Positions 8,585 through 16,988 of a stretch of DNA of 64,000 nt are shown here, piece by piece; position 1 is the first letter of the stretch, and each line of letters opens with the position of its first letter. This DNA is from Dysgonomonas sp. HGC4 (lineage in GTDB: Bacteria > Bacteroidota > Bacteroidia > Bacteroidales > Dysgonomonadaceae), in contig NZ_CVRU01000163.1 of NCBI RefSeq assembly GCF_001261715.1, positions 2,924 through 66,923 of the forward strand, given 5' to 3'. The translations under genes were made by a program, and so were the position numbers. Below the pieces are notes generated by a model. It made no database searches. It had not been told where the DNA came from and saw nothing but the letters and a program-made list of their open reading frames with translations.

Positions 8585-11500
8585 TTACATCTTATAGGTT
8601 AATCGTTCTAATTTATCAGATTTAGCTACAACTTTTCCGTCTAGCATAATATAAAATCCTTTTCCTCTTTTGTACTTGCCTCCTGTTTTATCCCAAACGA
8701 TAGTAACCGTTTTTCCATGATAAGGAACGTTATCTAAACAGAACCAATCCCATTTATCCTGAGGTATGAGGGGATTAACTTCTAAAGTATTATCGGGACG
8801 AGGTTTTAAGCCTATCAATCCAGAGATAATCAAATCATTGAAAGTGGAGTGATTATAATAACGGCTGCGTTCCTGATCGCCTTTAAGCCAGTAGCCTGTT
8901 ACTTCATCCTGATACTCTCCGATATAAGGTCTTCCTCTGTGATACTGACTTTCTACATATAATTCCATATGACGAAAATAAACACTGTCATTTACTACAT
9001 CTTGTTTGTAATTATTTAATAGGTTAGCCATAGCTGTTAAAGTTTGTGATGAGGCAAAAGGCCAGATAGCTCCATCCCACTCACATTTACAACATCCATG
9101 AGAACGAAATTCGGGATGACGGCGTTCTGCTGTGGTAAGTCCATAAGGGGCACAAAAACCACCTTCGTCTTTCACTTGAGACCATGCTTTTGCAAAATCA
9201 GTCTTATTGTCGGGAAGATTAAAATACCAAGGTATATAACCGATTGCTTCGCGTACCAAAGCAAATTTTCCGGGTTCTCTTAATGTTTCAAAGAATATAC
9301 TATCTGAGTTCCATAGTTGATTTTGAACCAAATTCTTAATCTCAATAGCTTTATTCTCATATTTCTGAGCTGTGGCATTGTCTCCCTTCAATTTGGCAAC
9401 TTCCGATAGAGCTTTTGCATTACCAAACATATAAGAATTGATAGTTGGGCGAGCATATTTCTTACGGCGTCCGCCACTAATGGTTTCTTCCATTCCGTCT
9501 TGTACATCTCCTTGCCAATATAATCCGCTTGGTAAGCGATGATCTCCCTCCCATGCTGCATATTCGCTTTCCAGATCGGGAAACATGTCTAACAGATAGT
9601 TTTTATCTCCATCCACCAAATATTTATTATAAAGTGCATCGGATGTCCAACTACTGAAACTACGAAGCTTCGACATAGGCTTACCCTCATTTCCTCTAAA
9701 CCAAACATGTACGTATTGATTTAGATATTTAGGATCGCGTAACCATCGGCTTTCATAGATATGATGCCCTAAAGCACAAGAGATTAAATTATATTTATCA
9801 GCATACGAACGATTTACTAAAAATTCGGTCATTATATAACCTTCGGGAGTTTCTTTGATGTGTTTTCTTAAAGACCACCATCTATAATAGAACATCTCTT
9901 CGAAGTTATTTTGAGGACATTCAAACAATGGTATATTGGCTTTCATCCACTCCCAAGACTTAGCATTTGGAATAGCTTGTGCTATATTTTCGTCTTCCAT
10001 TGTATTAAAATAATCTGCATAACGCTTATAATCATCCACGTTTAAAATTGCAGCACGATTTACTGGATCAGATGTTTTTAGGTATGAGATATAATATTCT
10101 GCTTTAGCATCTTCAGCTCCTGCATTGGGCAAATCGGTATCTCTATCAGCCACATCATTAGGAGTCGGATCGGTCGGTAAATCACCCGTTCTGAACACAA
10201 TTCTTTGGATAGATTCTACGGGATTAAAAAATAATTTTGTAGAAATCTCCTTATCGTTGATTTTCATTGTCAGGCTTCTGGTAGAAGTCGATAAAGAAAC
10301 TTTGATATCATATACAATTCCTGCTTCATAGGGTATTAAGGTAGCATATCTTGCTCCGGTTTTTAATTTTATCAAACCGTCATTCTCAAAAATGATACGG
10401 GTGCAAGCATCGCCTTGAGCATTTTGAAACTCAACTTGTAGGTTTCCATTCTTATTTTGAGCAGACAGAACCGAGAAAGAGGCTTCTAAATTCTTAGATT
10501 CGGGAATAACTCTTTCCACTTTTGCATAATCAAACGGATCCCAGTCTTTCAACGAAAGCCAACGTTTATTATCCGATCTTTTTTCTATTTTGACAGGAGC
10601 CCATAAGGGACTATACACATTCCAAGTATCTAGCTCTTTGCTTTGTGGCATCAAATCAAAGGCTTCATCTGCATGACTAATCGCTTTATCTGTCACAGGA
10701 ACCGGAACTTTTGACACCCATATATCTTCTTTATTCACACTATATGTTACCCACATATTGCCATCGGGAGGTGTGCCATTAGTTTCAAGAATACCTCTTG
10801 GATATTGAGGTCCTCGTGACTTATAGTTTCCACCATAACGCATTGATGCTATATCTCCATGTACAGAATATAAATTCGTGTAATTCAATCCATCTTCACT
10901 TGTTGATACAGCCAATGGCCAACGAAACTCGGATGGGTTATAAACGGTAGCAAACTTTCCATCAGAAGTTCTTTGTCCCCATATTTTCGCGTTACTATTT
11001 ACAAAACCAACAGCACGGGCAACATTTCCCGGCCATGTTTTACCTCCGTCTTTGCTTATCGTAGTTAGGGCATGCTTCCATAGAGCAACAACATCACCAT
11101 TATTTAAATGATAATAACTGAATGCTTTGTATTTCTTTTTCAATGGAATAAGGGCATCATTACTGTCCGATTCTTCAACCCATTGCATCATCATCAAAGG
11201 GTTAGCCATTAATTCTTCACACGCTGCAATAAATGCTTTGTCCTTGCTCTTTTTATAGAAAGGATAAGCTGTGTTTTTCTCGTTCCACGTAGGATTATAA
11301 TGTATAAAATAAATAGGGCCGTAGCTTCCGTCAGCTTTTATTTCTCTTACAACACGCCCTATTCCTTTTCCATCATTCGGATCATCTTTCTTATCAAGAC
11401 AAATACCGTAAAAGCCAATAGTTAGTAAACGATTACTTTTTGATACATAAAAACCCATACGTTGATGCATTATAGCGTATAAGTCTTTTGCAACACCATT

Positions 11501-11902
11501 ATATCCTGCTTTGGTTGTACCATCGGGTACTTTATATCTAGGGAAAACAATTTCGGGTTTAGTCCAGCTATAGCCGTCTTTAGATGTTTGCAATAATGTC
11601 TGAGATGGAGGTATATGTTCACCAACAGAATCACTCAAGTACTGCAGATAATATGTATTGTTCCAATATGCAAGAAAAGATTGGTGATTGTAAGTCCAAC
11701 CGAAGCCATCACCTTTTTCGGGATGCTCGCGATTGGCACGCATCGTTTGAATATTGTGAGTACCCACCGCAGGATTCAATCGTCCATTGTGATAGTTCAC
11801 ATTAGATAATGTTTTTCCCGTATAATAAACACCGTCTTGAGCCTTGGATAAGAAGATGCTACTCAAACAAAGTAAGGATAGTATAATTGATTTCTTTTTC
11901 AT
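8585..11902 (-). CDS. Two-domain glycosidase, GH143-GH142-like (Dha hydrolase / beta-L-arabinofuranosidase)
   Basis: This protein of about 1105 residues resembles B. thetaiotaomicron BT1020. The first half (to about 590) is a sialidase-like beta-propeller with repeated S.DG..W elements. In BT1020 the corresponding GH143 domain releases the keto-sugar Dha (3-deoxy-D-lyxo-heptulosaric acid). The second half (from about 640) is an (alpha/alpha)6 domain with ECPQNNFEEMFYYRWW, SRWLRDP, SGLYWQGDVQDGMEE and CKCEWDGAIWPFASS, matching the MGH1-like/GH142 type that cuts beta-L-arabinofuranose. The start at 11902 (MKKKSIILSLL) gives a clean signal peptide; a Met three codons earlier (11911) is possible. 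The next gene downstream of GH43 here mirrors the BT1020-BT1021 order. Architecture is seen; the exact GH numbers are from memory. Confidence 0.75.
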   Translation of the reverse strand: MKKKSIILSLLCLSSIFLSKAQDGVYYTGKTLSNVNYHNGRLNPAVGTHNIQTMRANREHPEKGDGFGWTYNHQSFLAYWNNTYYLQYLSDSVGEHIPPSQTLLQTSKDGYSWTKPEIVFPRYKVPDGTTKAGYNGVAKDLYAIMHQRMGFYVSKSNRLLTIGFYGICLDKKDDPNDGKGIGRVVREIKADGSYGPIYFIHYNPTWNEKNTAYPFYKKSKDKAFIAACEELMANPLMMMQWVEESDSNDALIPLKKKYKAFSYYHLNNGDVVALWKHALTTISKDGGKTWPGNVARAVGFVNSNAKIWGQRTSDGKFATVYNPSEFRWPLAVSTSEDGLNYTNLYSVHGDIASMRYGGNYKSRGPQYPRGILETNGTPPDGNMWVTYSVNKEDIWVSKVPVPVTDKAISHADEAFDLMPQSKELDTWNVYSPLWAPVKIEKRSDNKRWLSLKDWDPFDYAKVERVIPESKNLEASFSVLSAQNKNGNLQVEFQNAQGDACTRIIFENDGLIKLKTGARYATLIPYEAGIVYDIKVSLSTSTRSLTMKINDKEISTKLFFNPVESIQRIVFRTGDLPTDPTPNDVADRDTDLPNAGAEDAKAEYYISYLKTSDPVNRAAILNVDDYKRYADYFNTMEDENIAQAIPNAKSWEWMKANIPLFECPQNNFEEMFYYRWWSLRKHIKETPEGYIMTEFLVNRSYADKYNLISCALGHHIYESRWLRDPKYLNQYVHVWFRGNEGKPMSKLRSFSSWTSDALYNKYLVDGDKNYLLDMFPDLESEYAAWEGDHRLPSGLYWQGDVQDGMEETISGGRRKKYARPTINSYMFGNAKALSEVAKLKGDNATAQKYENKAIEIKNLVQNQLWNSDSIFFETLREPGKFALVREAIGYIPWYFNLPDNKTDFAKAWSQVKDEGGFCAPYGLTTAERRHPEFRSHGCCKCEWDGAIWPFASSQTLTAMANLLNNYKQDVVNDSVYFRHMELYVESQYHRGRPYIGEYQDEVTGYWLKGDQERSRYYNHSTFNDLIISGLIGLKPRPDNTLEVNPLIPQDKWDWFCLDNVPYHGKTVTIVWDKTGGKYKRGKGFYIMLDGKVVAKSDKLERLTYKM

Positions 11903-11914
11903 AATAATCATTTG

Positions 11915-11927
11915 AGGTCACAGACCA
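11915..11927. repeat. Degenerate intergenic palindrome
   Basis: AGGTCACAGACCA lies between the GH43 and GH143-GH142 genes and matches the AGGTCTSAGACCT family with a few changes. Confidence 0.45.
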
Positions 11928-11956
11928 AAGCCTGTTCAAATTGCACTTTACTAAAA

Positions 11957-12910
11957 TTATAAAGAGGTCTGAGATCTTAATTTATTCAAAACACTTTCGG
12001 GAGCTTTAAATATAGTTCCATGTTTATGTCCAACAGGAATCGATATTTTATCATTTATATCAGTAAATGTTTTGAAATCTTTTGTTGATACTGCATCATA
12101 AGACTTTTTATCGTAAGCATCAAAATAGATAAGCCATTCATCTCCAACTTTCACTACCGAAGGACCTTCTGTAAAATTACCTGTAAAGGGTTCAGATGGA
12201 TTAATATATTCTCCCGTTGAAGTTGTCGCAAATGCTACTTTCATATTTCGTTCAGGACGTGTATTGTCTTTGAAAACCAGAACATAATCTGCCGAATCTC
12301 GTTTAACAATCACAGCATCAATAGAGCTATATCCGGGATCATAAAGCAATTCTGCTTTGGTAAAGTCTTTAAAGTCTTTTGTTTTTGTGTAATATAAGCG
12401 ATGGTTATTATCTTCATCTTCTATTCCTTTTTCGAATTTGAATGGAATTGTTGAAGCCCATACAATAATAAAATCGTTTGCTTCGTCATCATAAAATAAT
12501 TCGGGAGCCCATACATTTACAGTCGTTGTATCGAATGCCATAATGGGAATATACTTTTGTTCCGACCAATTAATTAGGTCTTTAGAAGAAGCATATCCAA
12601 AGGCGGGATCTCCCTTCCAACTGCAAGTCCACACCAAGTGAAATGTACTGTCGGGTCCTTGAACTATACTGGGGTCACGCATTATTTTTTGCACCCCTAC
12701 TTCGGGTTTTAGGTATATTCCCGGAATACTGTCCCATTTATATCCATCGTAACTGTAAAGGAATCGAAGCCCTTCGGTAGCCGGTTCATGAAAAGAAGTA
12801 AACAGATATACTTCTTTTTCGGGAGTTATATTTTCTGTTTCTTTTTTACTAGTATTACAGGATATCAGAAGAACTACTAGTCCTAATATATATAAGATTG
12901 ATTTTTTCAT
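11957..12910 (-). CDS. GH43 lipoprotein, probable alpha-L-arabinofuranosidase
   Basis: This 317-residue five-bladed propeller enzyme is anchored through the lipobox VVLLISC (Cys18). The GH43 carboxylates are recognisable: Asp79 in RDPSIV (base), an Asp in SSIDAVIV, and the Glu in TEGPSVV (acid). The start at 12910 is chosen over an upstream Met at 12934 because it gives a proper lipoprotein signal and avoids overlapping the preceding gene, whose stop lies 5 bases away. It precedes the GH143-GH142 gene as BT1021 neighbours BT1020, which fits removal of arabinofuranose from RG-II side chains. The last codons (LRSQTSL) are formed by a copy of the locus's palindromic repeat. Activity on arabinose is inferred; GH43 also contains xylosidases. 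Confidence 0.8.
   Translation of the reverse strand: MKKSILYILGLVVLLISCNTSKKETENITPEKEVYLFTSFHEPATEGLRFLYSYDGYKWDSIPGIYLKPEVGVQKIMRDPSIVQGPDSTFHLVWTCSWKGDPAFGYASSKDLINWSEQKYIPIMAFDTTTVNVWAPELFYDDEANDFIIVWASTIPFKFEKGIEDEDNNHRLYYTKTKDFKDFTKAELLYDPGYSSIDAVIVKRDSADYVLVFKDNTRPERNMKVAFATTSTGEYINPSEPFTGNFTEGPSVVKVGDEWLIYFDAYDKKSYDAVSTKDFKTFTDINDKISIPVGHKHGTIFKAPESVLNKLRSQTSL
11964..11978. repeat. Palindromic repeat inside the end of the GH43 gene
   Basis: GAGGTCTGAGATCTT differs from AAGGTCTGAGACCTT at two bases. It overlaps the last coding positions of the GH43 gene and supplies its C-terminal residues (about RSQTS). Confidence 0.6.
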
Positions 12911-12915
12911 AGTAT

Positions 12916-15900
12916 TTATTTTTTTTGTAGCCATATAACTACATCCTTAGCATCAGTATTTTTTAATTGAATATGGGTTCCTCCTTTTATTTCATTTTTC
13001 TCTTTTACAATTGAGCCATCTGTAGGATTAATTCTATTTACTATAAATTTGCTTGCCACTTTAGATAGATCTAAATCTATTGTTGAATTGCTCGTATAAA
13101 TAATGAAGCCTTTACTTTCATCTCCCAATACATATTGATTTGTACTATTGAGTGCTTGTAGTGGTTGCATAGAAGAAGCTGCTTCTAAGAAATTTTTATT
13201 AGAGATACGAGGTAAATTAGTCAAAGAGCCACCTGCCATAAACGAAGCCCATGCTTGTTGCGGATATGAGTTCGAAAAATAGGTAACTGCTTTTGCATAT
13301 TTTGTTTTATATTCATTCACAGCACGATAAACGGACTCAAAAGAAACTTTCCCAGGTTTAGTCAAACGGGCATGTTGGCGTGGAGCCAAGTTTAATCCTC
13401 CCTGAGGTTCGTAAGTTGTACCGTCTTCACGATAAAACCAATAACGGATATCTATAATATCAACTACTTTTGAGCGGATAGGATCAGCCAAAATAGCATC
13501 CTGTACATCCTTTGTTGCACTAAGAGCGATAAGAGGTCTCTCCCCGGTTTCAGCTTCCCATTCGGCAATTATATCAAACCAAAATTCCACAAAGTGAAGA
13601 GGTCCTGTATATTCCTCACTGATAAGTTGAACCACACTATTATTCCCTCTGAAATTCTCCAAACATTTACGAATAAAAGCACGGTGTAACTCTCTTCTTA
13701 CGGGATGATTTATATCATAAAACTGCTCAGCCAAAAAGATACGTTTATCTCCCGCATAAGGTGCAGGTTCGGGAAATCCTGTGGTATTTATATTATTTGC
13801 CGGTCTCCAAGGACTATCAGCCCAATGTGCACCTGCTTCGATAATATTATGTTGAAAATAATTCTGATGGAATAAGATCAGTTCTTTCTGATCTGCCAAA
13901 TCCACAAATTGACGAAGCCGCCTCCAATACCAGTCATTGTATTTTGTTAGGTCATATTTACTTAACCCATCATAAGCTGTACCTTCCCCACTACGGGCAA
14001 AAGGTTGCTCATAAAACGGAGGCCATACTTCGCCATTTATACGTCGAATGCGTTCGTGATCGTCTCTTCGGCGGTCGTACCACAAACCATAATTATGATC
14101 GAGAACAAGAACATGTTCTTGTTTCATCCAACTACCAACTGAATCTATATCATCAGTTAATCCCGTACCTGTTCTTCCCGGAACAAAACGTGTTAAATGA
14201 GGACTAGCCGATTTTTTCAGATAAGAGGGTTGAACAGTTCCATTCCACCATTGTATATTGTGCTTTCCTCCTGTTTGAATTGTATTATTTCTTACTAACC
14301 ATCCGTTTTTTATAGACAATGGTGAAGTAGTCGCCATTGATTTACCAGTAAGTAGTTTATTGTTTTGTCCAAAGGTTTTGATACCTGCTTTTTCAATAGG
14401 AATATTGCTATTCGAGATAAGAGTATCTATCCATTCCGAAAGAGTTAAAGGTGTTGTACATGCTTTCTTGGTTAATTCTTGTGCAACAGCTATTTGTGGA
14501 GAACTAGATGCCTCTGTTTCCACAGCCAATAAATTCGACCTCTCGGTGTATTTATCTCCCAAACGCTCTTTCAATTGTGCATAATACAAACTTCTGGGAT
14601 TGATATGATTATTGCTTTCGTTCCAATAACCGTTTCCCGAGAACTCAGACCATGAACCAAATGCCCAGTTTTGAGCTGTGGGGGGTGAAAAACATTCCAT
14701 TAAAGATGCTGTGCATTGCCAGAATACACTATTTGCAGCATTCCAGCCTGCCCCTTGTGCTTCTTGCATCCTATTTCTATAGCTCAATGCATTACCGTTT
14801 ATATTAACTATATCAAATAATACTCCCGAAGCCCAACTATCAACAGGACCACTAAAGCTATAAGGCAATTCAGATTGACATTGCACAAAAGCATTGGGAC
14901 CGGCAACACAAAAACCTAAAGCAAAATCGTGATATCCTTGTTCTGTATACAATCGTTGAAATAAACATTGCTGTCCAGATGTAAAGAATGTGTATCGGCG
15001 TTGTCCTCCTATTTCTGAAATTGGGTCTAGTGATTTACAGTTTTCTACTGTCACACGTTTTGCAGATTCGAGTACAGCAACTGCCGATCCTGCAAAATGT
15101 TTGAATATAACACTGCGTATCCATGCATCAGAAACATTTTCCAATGTTATTGCCATCCATGCATGTGCTTCATCTTTAGGGTTATTTAAGTCGTATTCCG
15201 ATATGCAAGATAAATTTTCAATTCCTACATTCGAAATTCGACCATTCCAAGTATAAGGTATTATAAATCCTCCACCATATTTTTGATCTAAGGCGGTTGT
15301 AAGAGGTGCATCAAATGTTATTTTATTTCCATTTACCGAAGTAATTATTCTGTCCCAATAAATATCCTGCTCCGATGGTTTCCATCCTAGAGATGTTATA
15401 CCTCCCCCAAAATGGTCTGTTCCTAGCTCTTCAATCCATTCTTTAGTTGAAGGTCTTTGAATTAAAACATTACCTCCAATTTTTAATCCATGATTGGCTG
15501 GTAATGTAACCGAAAATGAGTTTACAGGCACGTAATCATCCGATATTTTAATTGCTGAGTTTAATCTCTTATTATCTTGTCCTAAAACACGAATTAATGT
15601 ACGGCGATCTTTTCCTGCTGCAATAAGATTTGTTCCATTCTCTCCTATCCCACTACCTCGAATAACGATTCCTGATTGTTGGACTTTTAATTGTCCTTCA
15701 ATTTTAAAAGAGCCTTTATCTAATAAGACTGCTCCCCTAAATCCATTATTATCGAGAGGTAACGAACCAATATAGTCTATTGCATTTTGGAGAAGATTGG
15801 TTACATCTCCATCTTGCCATGCTATAAATATCTTTGCATCAATACTTGGAATCGGTTCGTCGGATGCTTTATAACCGCAATAAGAGAAATCGGGTATTCT

Positions 15901-16047
15901 ATTATTTAAGTTATCAGGTGAATAAGAAAGCATTCCATCTTTAAATACTATAGGGGGTATTGGTTTAGGCGAATCCTTTTTATTCTGAGGAAATGCATTG
16001 ATTCCCACAGCTAAAAAAAATAATAAACAAACACATATCTTTTTCAT
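12916..16047 (-). CDS. Beta-helix plus DUF6298-like glycoside hydrolase candidate (possible GH139)
   Basis: This secreted 1043-residue protein (signal ending FPQ) has two parts. Residues to about 560 resemble a pectate-lyase-like right-handed beta-helix with an opening pectin-lyase module (DYIGSLPLDNNGFRGAVLLD) and VENCKSLDP-type turns. Residues from about 600 form a second domain with VLDHNYGLWYDRRRDDHERI, ELILFHQNYFQHNI, ISEEYTGPLHFVEFW and DIIDIRYWFYRED, suggestive of a TIM-barrel-like catalytic domain of the DUF6298 type. I recall such proteins only from pectin loci. As the GH139 enzyme (2-O-methyl-fucosidase) of RG-II systems is otherwise not identified in this window, this is a candidate by elimination. 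That assignment is inference; a lyase role for the helix is the alternative. Confidence 0.55.
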   Translation of the reverse strand: MKKICVCLLFFLAVGINAFPQNKKDSPKPIPPIVFKDGMLSYSPDNLNNRIPDFSYCGYKASDEPIPSIDAKIFIAWQDGDVTNLLQNAIDYIGSLPLDNNGFRGAVLLDKGSFKIEGQLKVQQSGIVIRGSGIGENGTNLIAAGKDRRTLIRVLGQDNKRLNSAIKISDDYVPVNSFSVTLPANHGLKIGGNVLIQRPSTKEWIEELGTDHFGGGITSLGWKPSEQDIYWDRIITSVNGNKITFDAPLTTALDQKYGGGFIIPYTWNGRISNVGIENLSCISEYDLNNPKDEAHAWMAITLENVSDAWIRSVIFKHFAGSAVAVLESAKRVTVENCKSLDPISEIGGQRRYTFFTSGQQCLFQRLYTEQGYHDFALGFCVAGPNAFVQCQSELPYSFSGPVDSWASGVLFDIVNINGNALSYRNRMQEAQGAGWNAANSVFWQCTASLMECFSPPTAQNWAFGSWSEFSGNGYWNESNNHINPRSLYYAQLKERLGDKYTERSNLLAVETEASSSPQIAVAQELTKKACTTPLTLSEWIDTLISNSNIPIEKAGIKTFGQNNKLLTGKSMATTSPLSIKNGWLVRNNTIQTGGKHNIQWWNGTVQPSYLKKSASPHLTRFVPGRTGTGLTDDIDSVGSWMKQEHVLVLDHNYGLWYDRRRDDHERIRRINGEVWPPFYEQPFARSGEGTAYDGLSKYDLTKYNDWYWRRLRQFVDLADQKELILFHQNYFQHNIIEAGAHWADSPWRPANNINTTGFPEPAPYAGDKRIFLAEQFYDINHPVRRELHRAFIRKCLENFRGNNSVVQLISEEYTGPLHFVEFWFDIIAEWEAETGERPLIALSATKDVQDAILADPIRSKVVDIIDIRYWFYREDGTTYEPQGGLNLAPRQHARLTKPGKVSFESVYRAVNEYKTKYAKAVTYFSNSYPQQAWASFMAGGSLTNLPRISNKNFLEAASSMQPLQALNSTNQYVLGDESKGFIIYTSNSTIDLDLSKVASKFIVNRINPTDGSIVKEKNEIKGGTHIQLKNTDAKDVVIWLQKK

Positions 16048-16160
16048 AAACTACTTTTAAGGTCGTAGGCTGATTTGTTATTCTTATAAATATAAAATAC
16101 TTATTATTGTATTACATAATAACAATGAAACTTGTCAAAGCTCTAAAAGGTCTGTTACCA
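16048..16160. repeat. Gap with two degenerate palindrome copies
   Basis: Two weak matches to the AAGGTCTSAGACCTT family lie here: AAGGTCGTAGGCTGA from 16059 and AAGGTCTGTTACC near 16147, the latter next to the stop of the DUF3826 gene. Nothing else is recognisable. Confidence 0.35.
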
Positions 16161-16808
16161 TTATAATGTTCCACCTTTTGCTTTTATACGTTCTTCCCAT
16201 GCTTTTCTTTCTTTCTGAATATCATATCCTTGTTTCGAAAGATAATTATTGAATCTACCTTTATATTTACCAAACCATTCATGCTTTCCTTTCGACGATG
16301 CTGCACTCATTGCATGTTCGCGAGCTTCTACTAACCAAGCATACAATTGTCTTTTTTCTTCAGGTTTTAATGAGGGTATCATATCTAAATATGAGGTATA
16401 TGTAACTTGCACTACCCCATAAGTCATTCCATCTTTTACTTTCTCTATCTGATCGTTTGTCAGATAAGCCGAAAGGGCACCTATATAAACACAATGCTGA
16501 TTATATAAATTTGAATTTAATTCAGTATCTAGTGCCTTAATAGTATTTTCTTTTGCTGTTTTATCAGCTATATTTTGTTTGGCTTTTTTGATATCTGCAT
16601 CCGATTTATCGTGTAATTCTCCTAAAGCTTTATATTGGGTTACAATAACTTGTGTAACTGCATCATAAACAGCTTTGTCTTTAATGTCAAGAGTATTAAC
16701 TATCTTTTCAGCTCTTTGAGTTAAAACCTTGGTATATTCTTCCTCTTTGTTCTGACTAAAAGCAGATAAGGAGATTAAAACAGAAACAAATAATATAAGT
16801 GATTTCAT
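16161..16808 (-). CDS. DUF3826 secreted protein
   Basis: This 215-residue protein has a signal peptide (SLILFVSVLISLSAFSQ) and a mostly helical, lysine- and glutamate-rich body. Sequence blocks such as QHCVYIGALSAYLTNDQIEKV, KDGMTYGVV and EEKRQLYAWLVEAREHAM recall the DUF3826 family, which is found beside pectate lyases in Bacteroidota. No catalytic motif is evident. It lies 180 bases after the PL1 gene and before the beta-helix protein. A role in pectin binding or as a periplasmic partner of the lyase is only a guess from context. Confidence 0.7.
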   Translation of the reverse strand: MKSLILFVSVLISLSAFSQNKEEEYTKVLTQRAEKIVNTLDIKDKAVYDAVTQVIVTQYKALGELHDKSDADIKKAKQNIADKTAKENTIKALDTELNSNLYNQHCVYIGALSAYLTNDQIEKVKDGMTYGVVQVTYTSYLDMIPSLKPEEKRQLYAWLVEAREHAMSAASSKGKHEWFGKYKGRFNNYLSKQGYDIQKERKAWEERIKAKGGTL

Positions 16809-16824
16809 AATTCAGATTTCTAGT

Positions 16825-16839
16825 AAGGTCTCAAACCTT
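16825..16839. repeat. Intergenic palindrome, one mismatch
   Basis: AAGGTCTCAAACCTT differs at one base from the perfect palindrome and is followed by a TTTTATT run on the plus strand, opposite to the direction of the flanking genes. Confidence 0.7.
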
Positions 16840-16854
16840 TTTATTGTTTTAGTA

Positions 16855-16875
16855 ACTATAACAATCTGTTATAGT
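16855..16875. repeat. Perfect inverted repeat, 9-base arms
   Basis: ACTATAACA (16855-16863) and TGTTATAGT (16867-16875) are exact inverted copies separated by three bases. There is no clear T-run, so it may be an operator or an RNA hairpin in the gap between PL1 and DUF3826. Confidence 0.55.
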
Positions 16876-16927
16876 CATAAAATATACTAATTGATGCTTG
16901 TATATTATTTATATATACTCATTTTCA

Positions 16928-16967
16928 AAAGAGTAACTGCACAGCCTAAGCCTGTACAGTTACTTTC
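16928..16967 (-). terminator. Hairpin downstream of the PL1 gene
   Basis: GTAACTGCACAG (16933-16944) pairs with CTGTACAGTTAC (16952-16963) with one internal mismatch and a seven-base loop. On the transcribed minus strand the hairpin is followed by CTCTTTTG, a weak T-run. It may attenuate read-through from the lyase gene into the rest of the leftward set. Confidence 0.5.
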
Positions 16968-16988
16968 AATTCAAAACTATTATTAAAC

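Noticed and set aside
8585-11902. True sialidase function for the N-terminal propeller
   Set aside because: The repeats are sialidase-like, but the fused GH142-like half, the GH43 neighbour and the pectin locus fit a Dha hydrolase better, and no sialic acid genes are present.
12911-12934. Earlier Met for the GH43 gene
   Set aside because: It would overlap the preceding stop and place eight residues before the lipoprotein signal.
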